DNA from: Alternaria dauci
Taxonomy: Eukaryota > Ascomycota > Dothideomycetes > Pleosporales > Pleosporaceae
Assembly (NCBI RefSeq): GCF_042100115.1
Contig: NC_091280.1
Location: forward strand, 1,116,001 to 1,180,000
Direction of reading: 5' to 3'
Length of the DNA stretch: 64,000 nt
In this document: in pieces, positions 44,880-55,535 of the stretch
Layout: the number at the start of each line of letters is the position of its first letter
How positions within the stretch are numbered: the first letter of the stretch is position 1
The notes under the pieces: model-generated
Database searches by the model: none
What the model was told of the DNA's origin: nothing
What the model saw: only the letters and a program-made list of their open reading frames with translations
Program-made: the position numbers and the translations under genes

Positions 44880-45232
44880 GGCTGGCTGTGGCAAAAAGTG
44901 GATCTGGATTCACCTGCGGGCGCCGACATATTGCGACAGTGACTACTGATTGTTATGCGATGACGAGTGGCGGCGTGGATCGGAGTGCTATCGATAAGGG
45001 CGATGACAGGGGTGCGTCCCACCTGGCAACTGCAAAACGTGGGCGTTGCTGGGTTGACGGGCGCTAGCGTAAACAGGCCCAAACACCAAGGAAACCTGGC
45101 TTCTATCCCACCCATTCATTGTACATAATCTACACCCGTCACTACCTTCGACCTCTACTAACCCAGCAGCTTGCTACCCTTCGCCACATTCCCATACTTG
45201 CATGTCTTTTGAGCAATAGCAATACCTTCACC
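44880..45232. promoter_or_regulatory. Divergent promoter, ankyrin-BTB and NIMA kinase genes
   Basis: 353 bp between two start codons. No specific factor site is identified. Confidence 0.45.
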
Positions 45233-47617
45233 ATGCCCGAGGAAGAAAAGTACGACGTGCTCGAGAAGATTGGTACGGCCAGACGTTGGGATGTGACAGG
45301 CGACGCGTGCTGACATTGTATAGGCCATGGGTCTTTTGGTATCATTCGCAAGGTCAAGCGAAAGTCGGATGGCTATGTATGCAACCACGGCAACGCCTGC
45401 GCGCGCGACTTTGCTAACGGCCACCTAGATCCTCTGCCGCAAGGAAATCAGCTATCTTAAGATGTCGCAGAAGGAACGCGAGCAACTGCAGGCCGAGCTG
45501 TCTATCCTGAAGGAGCTTCGACACCCCAACATTGTCGCCTACTTCGAGCGCGACCACATCAAGGCATCGCAAGACCTCCACCTCTACATGGAATACTGCG
45601 GAAACGGCGACCTCGGACGCGTCATTCGAGACCTCAAGAACAAGAACCAGATGTGCGAGGAGGAGTTTGTCTGGAGCATCTTCAGCCAGATCGTCAGCGC
45701 CTTGTACCGCTGCCATTATGGCGAAGACCCCCCTGCAGCAGGCCGCAACGTCATGGGCCTGGTTGGCAATGCGAAGCCAGTCCGTGACCCACGCAAGCCC
45801 ATGATTCTCCACAGAGATCTCAAGCCCGAGAACAGTCAGTACTTGGTCATCTCGCCCCTGCTTGATTGTACTAACAACCCGCAGTCTTCCTCGGAGATGA
45901 CAACAGCGTCAAGCTGGGCGACTTCGGTCTGTCCAAAATCCTCCAGTCACACGACTTCGCCTCTACCTACGTCGGCACGCCTTTCTACATGTCGCCCGAG
46001 ATCTGCAAGGCGGAGCAATATGGGCCTCATTCCGACATTTGGGCACTCGGGTGCATCATATACGAGATGTGCACCAAGTCCCCACCCTTCAACGCGAAGA
46101 CTCACTTCGAACTCATCTCCAAGATCAAGCTGGGTCGATATCCTGACATACCTGCCTGCTACTCAGCAGAGCTCCGCAAAGTCATCGCCAGCTGCCTCAA
46201 CACAACGCCCGACCACAGGCCAGATACTGCCGCCCTTCTCAACCTGCCCATTGTCAAGCTCATGCGCAAAGAGCAGGAGGTGGTCAAACTGGGGCAAGAT
46301 CTCCGAGAGCAACGTATGCTCACCGCGAAGCGAGAGAAGGAAGCAAGCGAGGCCATTTCGCGCATACGCAAGGAGCTGGACGACCAATTGCGACGAGAAT
46401 GGGAAGTCAAGGCACAATTGGAGATCGAGCGACAAGTAAAGCTCCAGACAGAGCAGCGGGTGCAAAAGGAGCTGGCGCACCTCCAGGCGACGTTCGAAGG
46501 GGAGGTCAACAGGCGAGTAGAGCGGGCTCTGAAGATGTACCCCAACCGTCTGAGCACATCACCAAAGCTGGCTCCTCGTTCAAACACACCCACCATGGCG
46601 GCAACCGAACCTTCAGCTTTGTTCTCAGCAGACGCCGAAGGCGCCGTTGCGAATGCTTCCCAGAACACGCTCAACACAGATTCCGACTTCGCAAGTGGAA
46701 CAGACCTTTCGTCACTCTCTCTAGACGATCACACCGAAGATGTCGCCATCGCATCCAAACCAAAGGCAAAGCGACCGTCTCGGGGCCCTCTCGTTCGCGC
46801 ACGCACAATGTTCTCCCAGCCTTCCACCACGCAAGTGCCGGATTCTCCCATGGATGTTCAGATGGCCGAGCCATCGCCCGCGCCTGCATCACTCAAGGGG
46901 CTGTCCCTTTCCCCTCGTCGCAACCAACAACCTAAGCAAAACATCTTCGCTGCGGCCAAGGAAGGGGCCAAGAAGTGGGAAGCTGATGTTCCTCCCTCGC
47001 CAACTGAGGCTGAGTGGAATGCCGACTTCGACGATGACGACGACCTTCCCGTGCTGCCGTCACCAACTCGCGCACGAAGCGCTTCTGGCGGTCGTCCTAT
47101 GAGTGAAGACCCCTTCAAGGTGCTCGCAAACGCGCAAGCACCACTACTCAAGGCAAATGCCCGACTCGGAAGCACACCAAACCTGCTGGGTCCCAGAACT
47201 ACGAAGCCTCGCCCCGTTTCCGCCGTACCCATTGTCGCTGCATCACCATCTCGACAGAAGGCCAGGTCCACCGACAACCCATCAACGTCGCCGCGCAAGA
47301 CCGGCGCCACAACAAAGTCTATACCATTTGCTGGTCTCCCATCAAAGAAGGGCAACGAGGCGTTCCGTGTGCAAGCGATGCGCAACAACGGTGGTGTTCA
47401 GGGTCGCACATTGGTCGAACTTCAACAAGCGCGCGGTATTCCTGTGCATACTATGAGCGAGGACGAGGGTGGCGCTAAGAAAGGCTTCGGGTATGGCGGC
47501 CGAAGGAGTCCTGTCAAGAGGACTGGCGGCGTCAGTCCGCCTGCAGTATGGGACCCCGAAACCGAGCCGGAGATGCCTTCTCCCTTCATTGTCCGCAGCA
47601 AGCGCATGGTCCGGTAG
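45233..47617 (+). CDS. nimA: NIMA-family mitotic protein kinase
   Basis: Ser/Thr kinase that promotes mitotic entry and chromosome condensation in filamentous fungi. Four exons: 45233-45272, 45324-45376, 45429-45834 and 45885-47617, total 2232 nt and 743 residues. The kinase domain starts at once (KYDVLEKIG), with the glycine loop GHGSFG formed across the first intron, the catalytic loop HRDLKPEN, the metal-binding GDFGLSK, the T-loop STYVGTPFYMSPE, and the NIMA-type insertion before HRDLKPEN. A coiled coil follows (about residues 325-430, rich in Glu/Lys/Arg/Gln). The tail has many SP/TP sites, basic patches and acidic DDDDD stretches, as in NIMA degradation and localisation regions. Confidence 0.95.
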
Positions 47618-48084
47618 GACGGACGATCTGTGACAGCTCCGGAACGATTACGACATGTACAATGACACGAAGAGGAGTGAATAATGGGGTATATTGGTTA
47701 ACACTTTCCATGGCGTTGGAAAACTGGAGGACAGATACCATTTCCTTTGTTTGTCAAACGGAGTGGTGTTTCGGCGTTGATGATTGTGGATTGAAAGCGA
47801 ACCATCGCGTCGCGTCTCATCTACCGTCTCTTCCCTTTGTCATCATTGCATCTGCGTTTGTTTTTCATTATCCCATTTTCCCATCAGCATACTGGCATCT
47901 TTTGGGCGATATTGTGGATTGAATTGGGTAGGCGTTGAGGCGTTGCACTGTCATGAGACGCTGTGCATCTGTACTCTTATTTTATCTCTTCGCAACGAAT
48001 GTTACTACTACCATACTTTATGAAGAGATGAGAACTTGAACACTGTGATGGGGTAAATGAACAATTTATTATGTGCCGCGGGTA
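47618..48084. other. Convergent 3' flanks
   Basis: About 470 bp of T-rich sequence between the kinase and metalloreductase stops. No gene is seen. Confidence 0.5.
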
Positions 48085-50211
48085 TCACCAGCCAAAGCTC
48101 TCGGTATGTAGGTATACACCTTGCGCTCCCGTTCCTTTATGTATCGCCCTTTCATCACTCAAGCAAACGACGTCTTGCTTCACATCCGCCACTAAGCCCT
48201 GCGGCCCGCACACCACCACAGCACTTTCTCCTAGCGCCTGTTCCAATGACCGACGTATGATCTCGCGTGTTTTTGGTCGACCCGAGTATACCCCTATCGC
48301 AGGATGGACGACTACTTTCTGACTTGGCTCAATAGAAGATGGAGTAGATGGTACTAGGGAAGTGGGACGAGATGATGTATCAGCTTTGGGTTTCGAGCAT
48401 TCACATACGGTTTTACCGGCCGAAGGAGAATCCGACTCGTCGATGGCAGCGCGGCAACAGCATATGCCATTCGGACTACAGGATGTTTGTTGGACATCGA
48501 GGTTTTCAGAATTGAGAGATGCGACTTCTTGGTAGCCTTCCTTCTTTGTCGCGCTACCCTGTACTGTCGTTTGTTGAAGTGATCTATACTGGACTGCGCC
48601 GTGCTTGACCTCATTCTGCTGCTGTGCCGCGTTTGTCGTGGGTGCTGTCACACCGGAGAGTAAGGAATTGTGCTCTTCGGTAAGGGATTCGTCGCAGGTG
48701 ATGTAAATCGTCATCTCGAGCTTGACGTCGCGAAGTGATTCTTGTAGCGTTTGGAATTCGTTGTATATGGAAGAGAGTTGCTCGGAAAACCAACTGAGTT
48801 GGCCTCTACTCTTGACGACCCACACGAAACGAATGTGTCGTGTGACGGCGCCTGTCGGCGTTTTCAAGAACAAGGTGCTACCTGGGCTGCCACGAGCATT
48901 CTCTTTCCAGCCTTGGAGTAGATCGCGTAGGAGCGGAAGGGTGAAGGTTCCACCGGTGCTTCCTGCAAGGAGAACGACGCTGTCGAATTGACGAAGTGGT
49001 CTCAAGGTGCCGTAGGGACCTTCTATGGCCACGGTTCTGGCTTTCTCGGTTCGTCCGACCAGACGGCTGGATTTCTCCCCGTGCCTGAAGAAACGTTCTG
49101 TCCCACCTTTTTCAGCCTTGACATAGAATTCCATCCTTCCATCTTCTGGAATCGATGCCACGGTGAACGGGTGGCTTTGAAGTGGTACTAGGGAATGACA
49201 AGATAGGTATACATGCTGGCCAGGGGTCCAGTTGATAGGAGGATTGGGGATGACGATTCGTGTTGTGTTGTGTGGAAGAGGTGTAAATTCGGCTTTGCAA
49301 GTCCAGAAGCCATCGATCTGGCCTCGTTTCTTCAATGAAGGATGGAACAGGGACGTGTTGATGTATACTAGTCGGAGCGCGCGGAAGACGCGGTCAAATA
49401 CGAAAAAGGCAACAGGTGCCCAAATATAGCCGTGCATTTCGATAGGGGTATGGATGTAAATGAACGCAAGGAATACCGCAAATGAAATGATGTGTTGGAT
49501 AACAAATATCTCGTAGTTCCAGCCACGGATCGGTGTCATGGAACTGAAGACGATCCACGCCAGCGAACACCAGGCGGCGAGGCCTTTCCATACAATCTTG
49601 TTATTCTTGAGTTGATAGCCGATGTAGTCATACGGTGCCCAGGCACTGAAAAAGTACCCCATGTGCATAGTAGCTGTGAGAAGCATACATCGAGCGCACC
49701 ACCGGTGTAGCCAATTCAGTCGTTCGTAGCTGACACCGCTGAGATACCCAATAACATTATTCTTGCCCGCTAGCAGGATGATTATAGGTAGTTGGGCGAT
49801 TGTAACGACACCGCAACGGAACCCAATATTTTCCATACTGAACTGGTCCGTCACGTCGAAGCCGTACAAACATAGAACGACTAGGACTACCACGTTTGCT
49901 GCAACTAGAGATGTTCGGCCGACTGTTGGTAATCTGAGTATGCGGCCCTTTAGTGGTATGCGTATGGAGAAATTGGATGCTTCGCGCATTAATGCGAAGA
50001 GTGTCGCGTTTCCGAGAGCGAACCATGACCTCGGCTTTGCTGGTGTCTGCGAACCGTCTCTTATTGCAAGCATTCTTTGGCGGTACAGCACGTAGCTGTA
50101 GACGTTGAAGAGTGTTGCGATGCCGACTGCTGCACCTACTACTGCGTAGTAAAAATCTGGCCATTCTTCGAGCACGGGCAACATGCTCATCGACATGTGA
50201 TTGTGACTCAT
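48085..50211 (-). CDS. Ferric/cupric reductase, FRE family
   Basis: Plasma-membrane haem and flavin reductase that passes electrons from NADPH to Fe(III) or Cu(II) outside the cell. Intronless, 708 residues. The N-terminus MSHNHMSMSML is Met/His-rich. A membrane region of about seven segments contains the haem-ligand helices NWLHRWCARCMLLTATMHMGY and VIQHIISFAVFLAFIYIH. The FAD site is HPFTVASIPEDG, the NADPH site is LLAGSTGGTFTLPLL, and VVVCGPQGLV lies near the end. Within the NADPH domain, about residues 580-630, there is an extra Ser/Gln-rich stretch with clustered cysteines (SCSPNGICCC, then TVCECSK). It is divergent from a Ctr copper transporter across 990 bp, so cupric reductase activity is a reasonable inference. 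Confidence 0.94.
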   Translation of the reverse strand: MSHNHMSMSMLPVLEEWPDFYYAVVGAAVGIATLFNVYSYVLYRQRMLAIRDGSQTPAKPRSWFALGNATLFALMREASNFSIRIPLKGRILRLPTVGRTSLVAANVVVLVVLCLYGFDVTDQFSMENIGFRCGVVTIAQLPIIILLAGKNNVIGYLSGVSYERLNWLHRWCARCMLLTATMHMGYFFSAWAPYDYIGYQLKNNKIVWKGLAAWCSLAWIVFSSMTPIRGWNYEIFVIQHIISFAVFLAFIYIHTPIEMHGYIWAPVAFFVFDRVFRALRLVYINTSLFHPSLKKRGQIDGFWTCKAEFTPLPHNTTRIVIPNPPINWTPGQHVYLSCHSLVPLQSHPFTVASIPEDGRMEFYVKAEKGGTERFFRHGEKSSRLVGRTEKARTVAIEGPYGTLRPLRQFDSVVLLAGSTGGTFTLPLLRDLLQGWKENARGSPGSTLFLKTPTGAVTRHIRFVWVVKSRGQLSWFSEQLSSIYNEFQTLQESLRDVKLEMTIYITCDESLTEEHNSLLSGVTAPTTNAAQQQNEVKHGAVQYRSLQQTTVQGSATKKEGYQEVASLNSENLDVQQTSCSPNGICCCRAAIDESDSPSAGKTVCECSKPKADTSSRPTSLVPSTPSSIEPSQKVVVHPAIGVYSGRPKTREIIRRSLEQALGESAVVVCGPQGLVADVKQDVVCLSDERAIHKGTGAQGVYLHTESFGW

Positions 50212-51201
50212 GATGTGCGCCGCTGTGACCTTGCAACCCTTGTTTGACTGCTAATTTCAGGCCTGTAGTAAATGCGAAGTTGGGTGTTTGCGAATGACGA
50301 ACAGGCGAAAGCCCAGCCTTGGTATTTATCGCATGCTGGCTCGGTCGAAACCAAGTCTAAGATGTAGATAGGGCGATGGCTCCTTTGGCTGCTGAGTGAC
50401 GGGTGCGACAATACAGTCTAGTACATTGGAAGGTGGAAAAGATGTGACAGGGCCATAGGAGTAACGAAGAACGATAGTGATTTAGAAGGAGTGTCACACA
50501 TGGAGCAACTCCAGACACGCTTCTGGAAATAATCAACATGCTTTGCTAGTGCCGAGTGTAATCAATCGCCCTCAGATGCAGGCTCGATGCACTGCGGGGC
50601 TTGGATTACCAGTGGGCACTCTGCTGGCCGTGGCGTAGATTAAGCTTCACGCGCTAACCGAGTGCGGCTAATTATGCTCAAAGTCGCTCCTTGGAACTTA
50701 CGGCTCTCCGAACGTCGCCCATTCGTTTGCAGTCACTTGCAGCGCGCGCCGTGACCCATTGAAGGTGCAGGTGCATCGCTGCAGGCCGTCCGTGGCTTCG
50801 AGATTACTCTCTCTTACTCGTAGTCGGGAAGCCGTTGCCGAGAAATGTGCTCACATGCCCTGACGCTTCACGCATCAGCCCAGACTTGACATTTTCTTGG
50901 GTGTCGCAAGATCCTACTCAATCACCCAACTCGCATGTACTGCAACACGAAACCAACTCCTCCAGGCCGAGTGTTCATGCTCAAATCTCTTCACGCGCGC
51001 AATCGGAACCAGTGAATGTGTAACCCCCCACAACGTACCAAGGACTCTTAAGCGATCATCTTCCCAGTACCGAGTTGGCAGTCTGGAACTCAATATTTAA
51101 TTTTTGCTACCTAATCTCCCCGCATCACCTAGACGCACGCTTTCCTAAACCTCGTCGCCAGAAATATTCTCATCGGTTACACGCACACCCAACTTGGCAC
51201 C
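50212..51201. promoter_or_regulatory. Shared promoter region of the metalloreductase and copper transporter
   Basis: 990 bp between two divergent start codons, with no coding sequence supported. The hexamer TGCTCA occurs three times on the plus strand: 50675-50680, 50848-50853 and 50978-50983. The core resembles the Mac1-type copper-response element (TTTGCTCA in budding yeast). A role in copper control is inferred. Confidence 0.5.
50846..50853 (+). promoter_or_regulatory. Candidate copper-response element TGTGCTCA
   Basis: An exact TGTGCTCA, 349 bp upstream of the copper transporter start. As I recall, this octamer is the site reported for the Aspergillus copper factor AfMac1; that recollection should be checked. 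Binding here is inferred. Confidence 0.4.
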
Positions 51202-51840
51202 ATGGTCGCTCACGAGGGTCACGATACGGCTACCAGTTCGATGGACATGGGCGGCATGGATATGGGCACATCGTCACATGGCAGCATGGCAATGGCATTC
51301 TTCACAGCGACGAATACCCCGCTATACTCCGAGACATGGACGCCTACAACTGCTGGTCAATACGCTGGGACATGCATCTTCCTTATCTTCCTCTCTATTC
51401 TCCTCCGTGCAGTCTTTGCGGCAAAAACCTTCCTTGAGGTCAGGGCAGTCAAGAGCGCCTTGAAGCGACGATATGTTGTCGTTGCTGGCGAAAAAGCGGT
51501 TGTCGACAAAGCTACGGACGACGCCAACTCGATGACGGGTATTCTTACAACAAATGGTGTTCAAGAGGATGTGCGGGTTGTCTCAGCGCCGGTATCTCAT
51601 ATCCAACCCTGGAGGTTCAGTGTGGATTTGCCCAGGGCACTCCTAATGACGGTTGCAGCTGGTGTCGGGTACCTCCTGTAAGTGATACACATGCCTGTAC
51701 ATTGCTTTGGTCGAAACTGACTCCTCAACAGCATGCTGGCAATTATGACATACAACGTGGGATACTTCTTGTCTGTGTTGGCAGGTGCTTTTGTCGGCGA
51801 ACTGGCATTTGGCAGGTTCAACCACGTTACGGACCATTGA
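51202..51840 (+). CDS. Ctr-family copper transporter
   Basis: Trimeric high-affinity Cu(I) importer, probably of the plasma membrane. Exons 51202-51677 and 51732-51840 give 194 residues. The extracellular N-terminus is a Met/His-rich copper-binding segment (SSMDMGGMDMGTSSHGSMAM). TM1 is AGTCIFLIFLSILLRAVF, followed by a long cytosolic loop. The intron splits TM2 and splicing restores the MxxxM selectivity motif as MLAIM. TM3 contains the GxxxG packing motif as GAFVG (VLAGAFVGELAF). A start at 51075, in another frame, is a shadow. It lies between a metalloreductase and a BIM1-like gene, which suggests a joint role in copper uptake. Confidence 0.95.
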
Positions 51841-52560
51841 GCCTTGGACTCACAACCGCACAAATGTGTTCATAGGGAAAGCTGTCATGACAACCTTGCT
51901 CGTTCACATAAGCGCTCCAATTGATCCATGATTCACGGAACCTTCTTCATCGCTCCATGTTTGGCCAAATGTCTTGAATCATAAAGTGCTCACGTTGTCG
52001 TTGGATCCACAAACCTATTTCCACACGAGGTCCCAGCATGCGATTCGTGAACATGTTATTCCCATGATTCTGATCTTCACAGCCGGTGCAGAACCCAATG
52101 CAGGCTTCGGCGTGTGACGGGAATCCTCACGGGTGGAATGGATCCATGTTCGACGCTAGTCGCTTCGGCAGTAGAGCCACTGCTTTGGGAATAAACTTGC
52201 TCACCCAGCGTGCCACAACATACCGTACCCTGATAACTTGCACATTAGCGAGTGCCGCCGCCGATGCATAATACCTCTCACTTACTGTTCTCTGCTTAGA
52301 TCGTCAGCCTATTTGAAACCAAGGTTAAATGCATGTGGCCATCAGTGCTAACGCGTGAGGCAAGTGGTTCATTGGACGGAATGCACGGAATGACAAGATG
52401 CATTCCAAACTAAGCTGCAATAAATACGGCAGGGCCTCCCAGCACTCACTTGCTGTCTGTTGTTGCATTCTTGGCTTTCTCGCGCTCCTCTATACAAAGT
52501 CAGCCGCATCTTCCTCTCTATCTTGACACCGATACCTACATCCACGTCCAAACAGTCAAC
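51841..52560. promoter_or_regulatory. Promoter region of the BIM1-like gene, with two TGCTCA copies
   Basis: 720 bp between the copper transporter stop and the BIM1-like start. Two plus-strand TGCTCA copies lie at 51987-51992 (AGTGCTCA) and 52198-52203 (CTTGCTCA, one base from TTTGCTCA). They are about 570 and 360 bp before the start codon. No coding sequence is seen. Confidence 0.45.
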
Positions 52561-53272
52561 ATGCTCTCCAACAGCGTCCTCGCGCTCGCGTTCCTACCTC
52601 TCGCCCTCGCCCATTTTCAACTCGAGTTCCCTGCGTCGCGTGGGTTCACCGACGACACCCAGGGAAACTTCCCCTGTGGTGGTTTTAACGATGTTCAACA
52701 ACAACGCACCGACTTCCCCATTGGCGGTGGCCCGATACAACTGCACATGGAGCATCCGCAAACAAATGTCGCTGTGTACATGGCCATTGGCGATAACCCA
52801 GGAGATGGGTTCAACATTGTCGCACAACAGCAGCTTCAGGTCTCAGGACTTGGAGATTTTTGCTTGGGTTCGGTTGCTGTACCAGCGGGATTGAACGTTT
52901 CGGACGGCACCAGGGCCACAATACAAGTGGTTACCAACAACCACGAGGCGGGTGGTCTATATCAGGTAAGCCTACCATGCATCGAATTCGTTGTTGCTGC
53001 GCAATTACTAATAGCCTCAGTGCGCGGATGTGACTTTGGTCAACAATGCCCAGATCAACTTCAATGATAACTGCAAGAACCAAACAGGCATGAGTGTTAC
53101 CCAGGAAAACATATCTGGCAACCCCAATGGAACATCGACCGACGAAAGCCCCAGTTCGGCCACCAGTGGAGCTGCAGCATCGTCCACACCGACTACCGGC
53201 GCAGCGACACAAGCGAAGGCCGCCTCGTGGGCTTTGGGTGCTGTTGGCTTAGCTGGAATGGCGATGCTTTAG
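52561..53272 (+). CDS. BIM1-like (X325, LPMO-fold) GPI-anchored copper protein
   Basis: BIM1-like proteins share the LPMO fold but bind copper for acquisition (Cryptococcus Bim1, working with Ctr1) or other cell-surface roles rather than cutting polysaccharide. Exons 52561-52965 and 53021-53272 give 218 residues. The signal peptide MLSNSVLALAFLPLALA ends so that the mature protein begins HFQLEFPASRGF, with the N-terminal His needed for the copper histidine brace. Four cysteines (FPCGGF, DFCLGS, QCADV, DNCKN) can form two disulfides. A Ser/Thr/Ala-rich stretch precedes a hydrophobic C-terminus (ALGAVGLAGMAML), a GPI-anchor signal. A 5' part of the frame is open from 52450 but lies before the start. 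It is the third gene of the copper-related trio. Confidence 0.9.
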
Positions 53273-53776
53273 ATAGTGGCGCGTTGAGGTAGAGAGCTGT
53301 ATACCACTGTTAACTGTTCCCTTGCGTGCCTTGCGTCTTCCTGCCACCAAGTGAGGTATGCATTTTACATCTCGCAAGAACCAGACGAGAAAGCCGTTGT
53401 GCATAAATGCGCTGCGAGTGACAAATGACGTCCGTCGTGAGCCGATGGTTAGTGTTGAGATGCGAGTTGGATGACGGGCGTGTTGCGCCCATGTGTGGAA
53501 GGAGTCTCTGATGTTGCGGGGATCTAGAGCTTCCAACAAGCGAGGCATGCACACAATCGGCGCTTCCGTAGAGTTTCGCCGATGGCCGCAACAACTTCAC
53601 CAGCAACACCACACTCCAAGTCTCGGCCACGATCCCGAATTTAGGTGCGTACCGGTCCCGCCTTCACTCTAAGCTCCAGCCCTCGCTCGAATCTGCGAAG
53701 AAATCGGACCCGACCGCTGACGTCCACTTGCACAGCTCTCCCCACCTAGTCATCCCTCGTCCTCAACACCGCAAAT
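53273..53776. other. Intergenic region
   Basis: About 500 bp containing the BIM1-like 3' flank and the NAC-beta promoter. No gene is seen. Confidence 0.5.
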
Positions 53777-54644
53777 ATGGATCAAGCAAAGTTGGCGCGC
53801 ATGCAAGCGTCAGTGCGCATTGGTATGTACGCCTTTTCTGGGCTGGAATTACCTTGAGGGGGACAGTTGGCCACATCAATCGACGTCTCCATTGCTAACC
53901 TGTGCGTGTTTAGGGTAAGCAAGCCTCTTCTCCTCGAATTTTGACAGCCCCGCACCACAAAATATCTAGAGTCCGCGAAACCACCACCACGACCACCCCC
54001 CACTAGCGAGCGGCATAACAGCGCTGAGATGGACACGAGGGAATCGAGGCTAACTCGATATATAGCGGCAAGGGTACTCCCCGCAGGAAGGTCAAGAAGG
54101 TCCACAGGGCTGCTGGTACCGACGACAAGAAGCTCCAGACCGCGCTGAAGAAGCTCAACGTCCAGCCCATCCAGGCCATTGAGGAGGTCAACATGTTCAA
54201 GAGCGACGGAAACGTCATCCACTTCTCGGCACCAAAGGGTACGTCATCCTGAAGCTCCGTAGTATGAGGGGTTGGGAGGGGAGCTTGGATGCACAGCAGA
54301 CATGCTTCTATCTGAACCCGCTCCCCCAATACCTCCCCGACATTCGCACTATGCCATGTACTAACGCGCGCACTTGTATAGTCCACGCCTCAGTACCTGC
54401 CAACACCTTCGCCATCTACGGACACGGTGAGGACAAGGAGCTGACAGAGCTCGTCCCCGGCATCCTCAACCAGCTCGGCCCAGATTCGCTCGCATCGCTA
54501 CGCAAACTTGCCGAATCCTACCAGAGCATGCAGAAGGAGAAGGGCGAGGATGGCGAGAAGAAGGACGACGACGATGAGGACGACGATGACATCCCCGACC
54601 TTGTCGCTGGCGAGAACTTCGAGTCCAAGGCTGAGGTCGAGTAA
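53777..54644 (+). CDS. EGD1: Nascent polypeptide-associated complex subunit beta
   Basis: With NAC-alpha it binds nascent chains at the ribosome exit. Four coding exons fit: 53777-53822, a single base at 53914, 54066-54238 and 54382-54644. They sum to 483 nt and 160 residues. The one-base exon G is needed: exon 1 ends at the first base of a Gly codon and exon 3 begins with its last base. Splicing yields [11 protein letters not shown], the invariant NAC-beta ribosome-binding region. Without the single base the sum is 482 and the frame is lost. Both flanking introns have strong signals: GTATGT...GCTAAC...TTTAG and GTAAGC...GCTAAC...ATAG. The NAC domain ([32 protein letters not shown]) is normal, and the tail is acidic. 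Confidence 0.95.
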
Positions 54645-55535
54645 GAAGTTACACAAAAGTAGCTTAACAACGACTGGAAAGGGCCAGGGAAGAGCCATGT
54701 GCAATGACAGCCTGCCGCATGTATATTGATATGGAGGACTTCATGGATGCAACGACCGTGACGGTCAGCAGTCGCGGTGGGTCTTGCATTCAGATACCGG
54801 ACTGGCGTTATGTCTCGGAACAGATATGAATGAAAATCTTCTAGCACGCTCCCCATGTCATGACTGCGCACCAAACACAGGATGGGAGCATACACGCCTT
54901 TGACTTTGCGGGTTTCCGAGGCCTCCGACTGCGCATACTAGGGGTCGCCGAAGATTCATGAGTCAGCAGCTGTAACGAATCTGTCTAGCGTCAGAGCTTG
55001 TGATTTGGCATTTGGCGCCAGAGGGACGGAAAACGCCCGCGATTGTTAGGACCTCATAAGCACGCATCTGTTTGCTGCCATAGTTTAGGCATCCGTGTTG
55101 TTGTCAGCAAGGCTTCGGCGACAACGGGTTCCGTGATTAAGCGTAAAATAGCTAGGACGCGCTCCCTAGCTTCCTTTTCCCAAGCCTCCAACACTGGCAA
55201 TGAGAATAAGCAGGGCGTTCATGGTTGCGATTCATAAGCCCAAGCATAAGCAATGTCTCAGGCCGGCTAAAATACCGATGAGGCAACTTGAAGAACTATA
55301 TATCAAGGACTAACGATGCGCTTGCAATAATGAAACGTCTCAGTCGCTCGGTTCAGCCTCGACCTGACGATTCGGCGGCTCCCCACCTACGGCGTCCCTC
55401 AGGCTTGAAGCGCGCCTGAAGTCTATTACCAACGCGTCTCCCAAACATTTTGTTTTTGCGACGTATTTGTTCCTCTCATAATCTTCACTTCACCCAGTAT
55501 ACCCAATTTAAGCGGATCTTTAATCATTATTCAAC
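54645..55535. other. Intergenic region
   Basis: About 0.9 kb: the NAC-beta 3' flank and the oxidoreductase promoter. No gene is supported. Confidence 0.5.
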
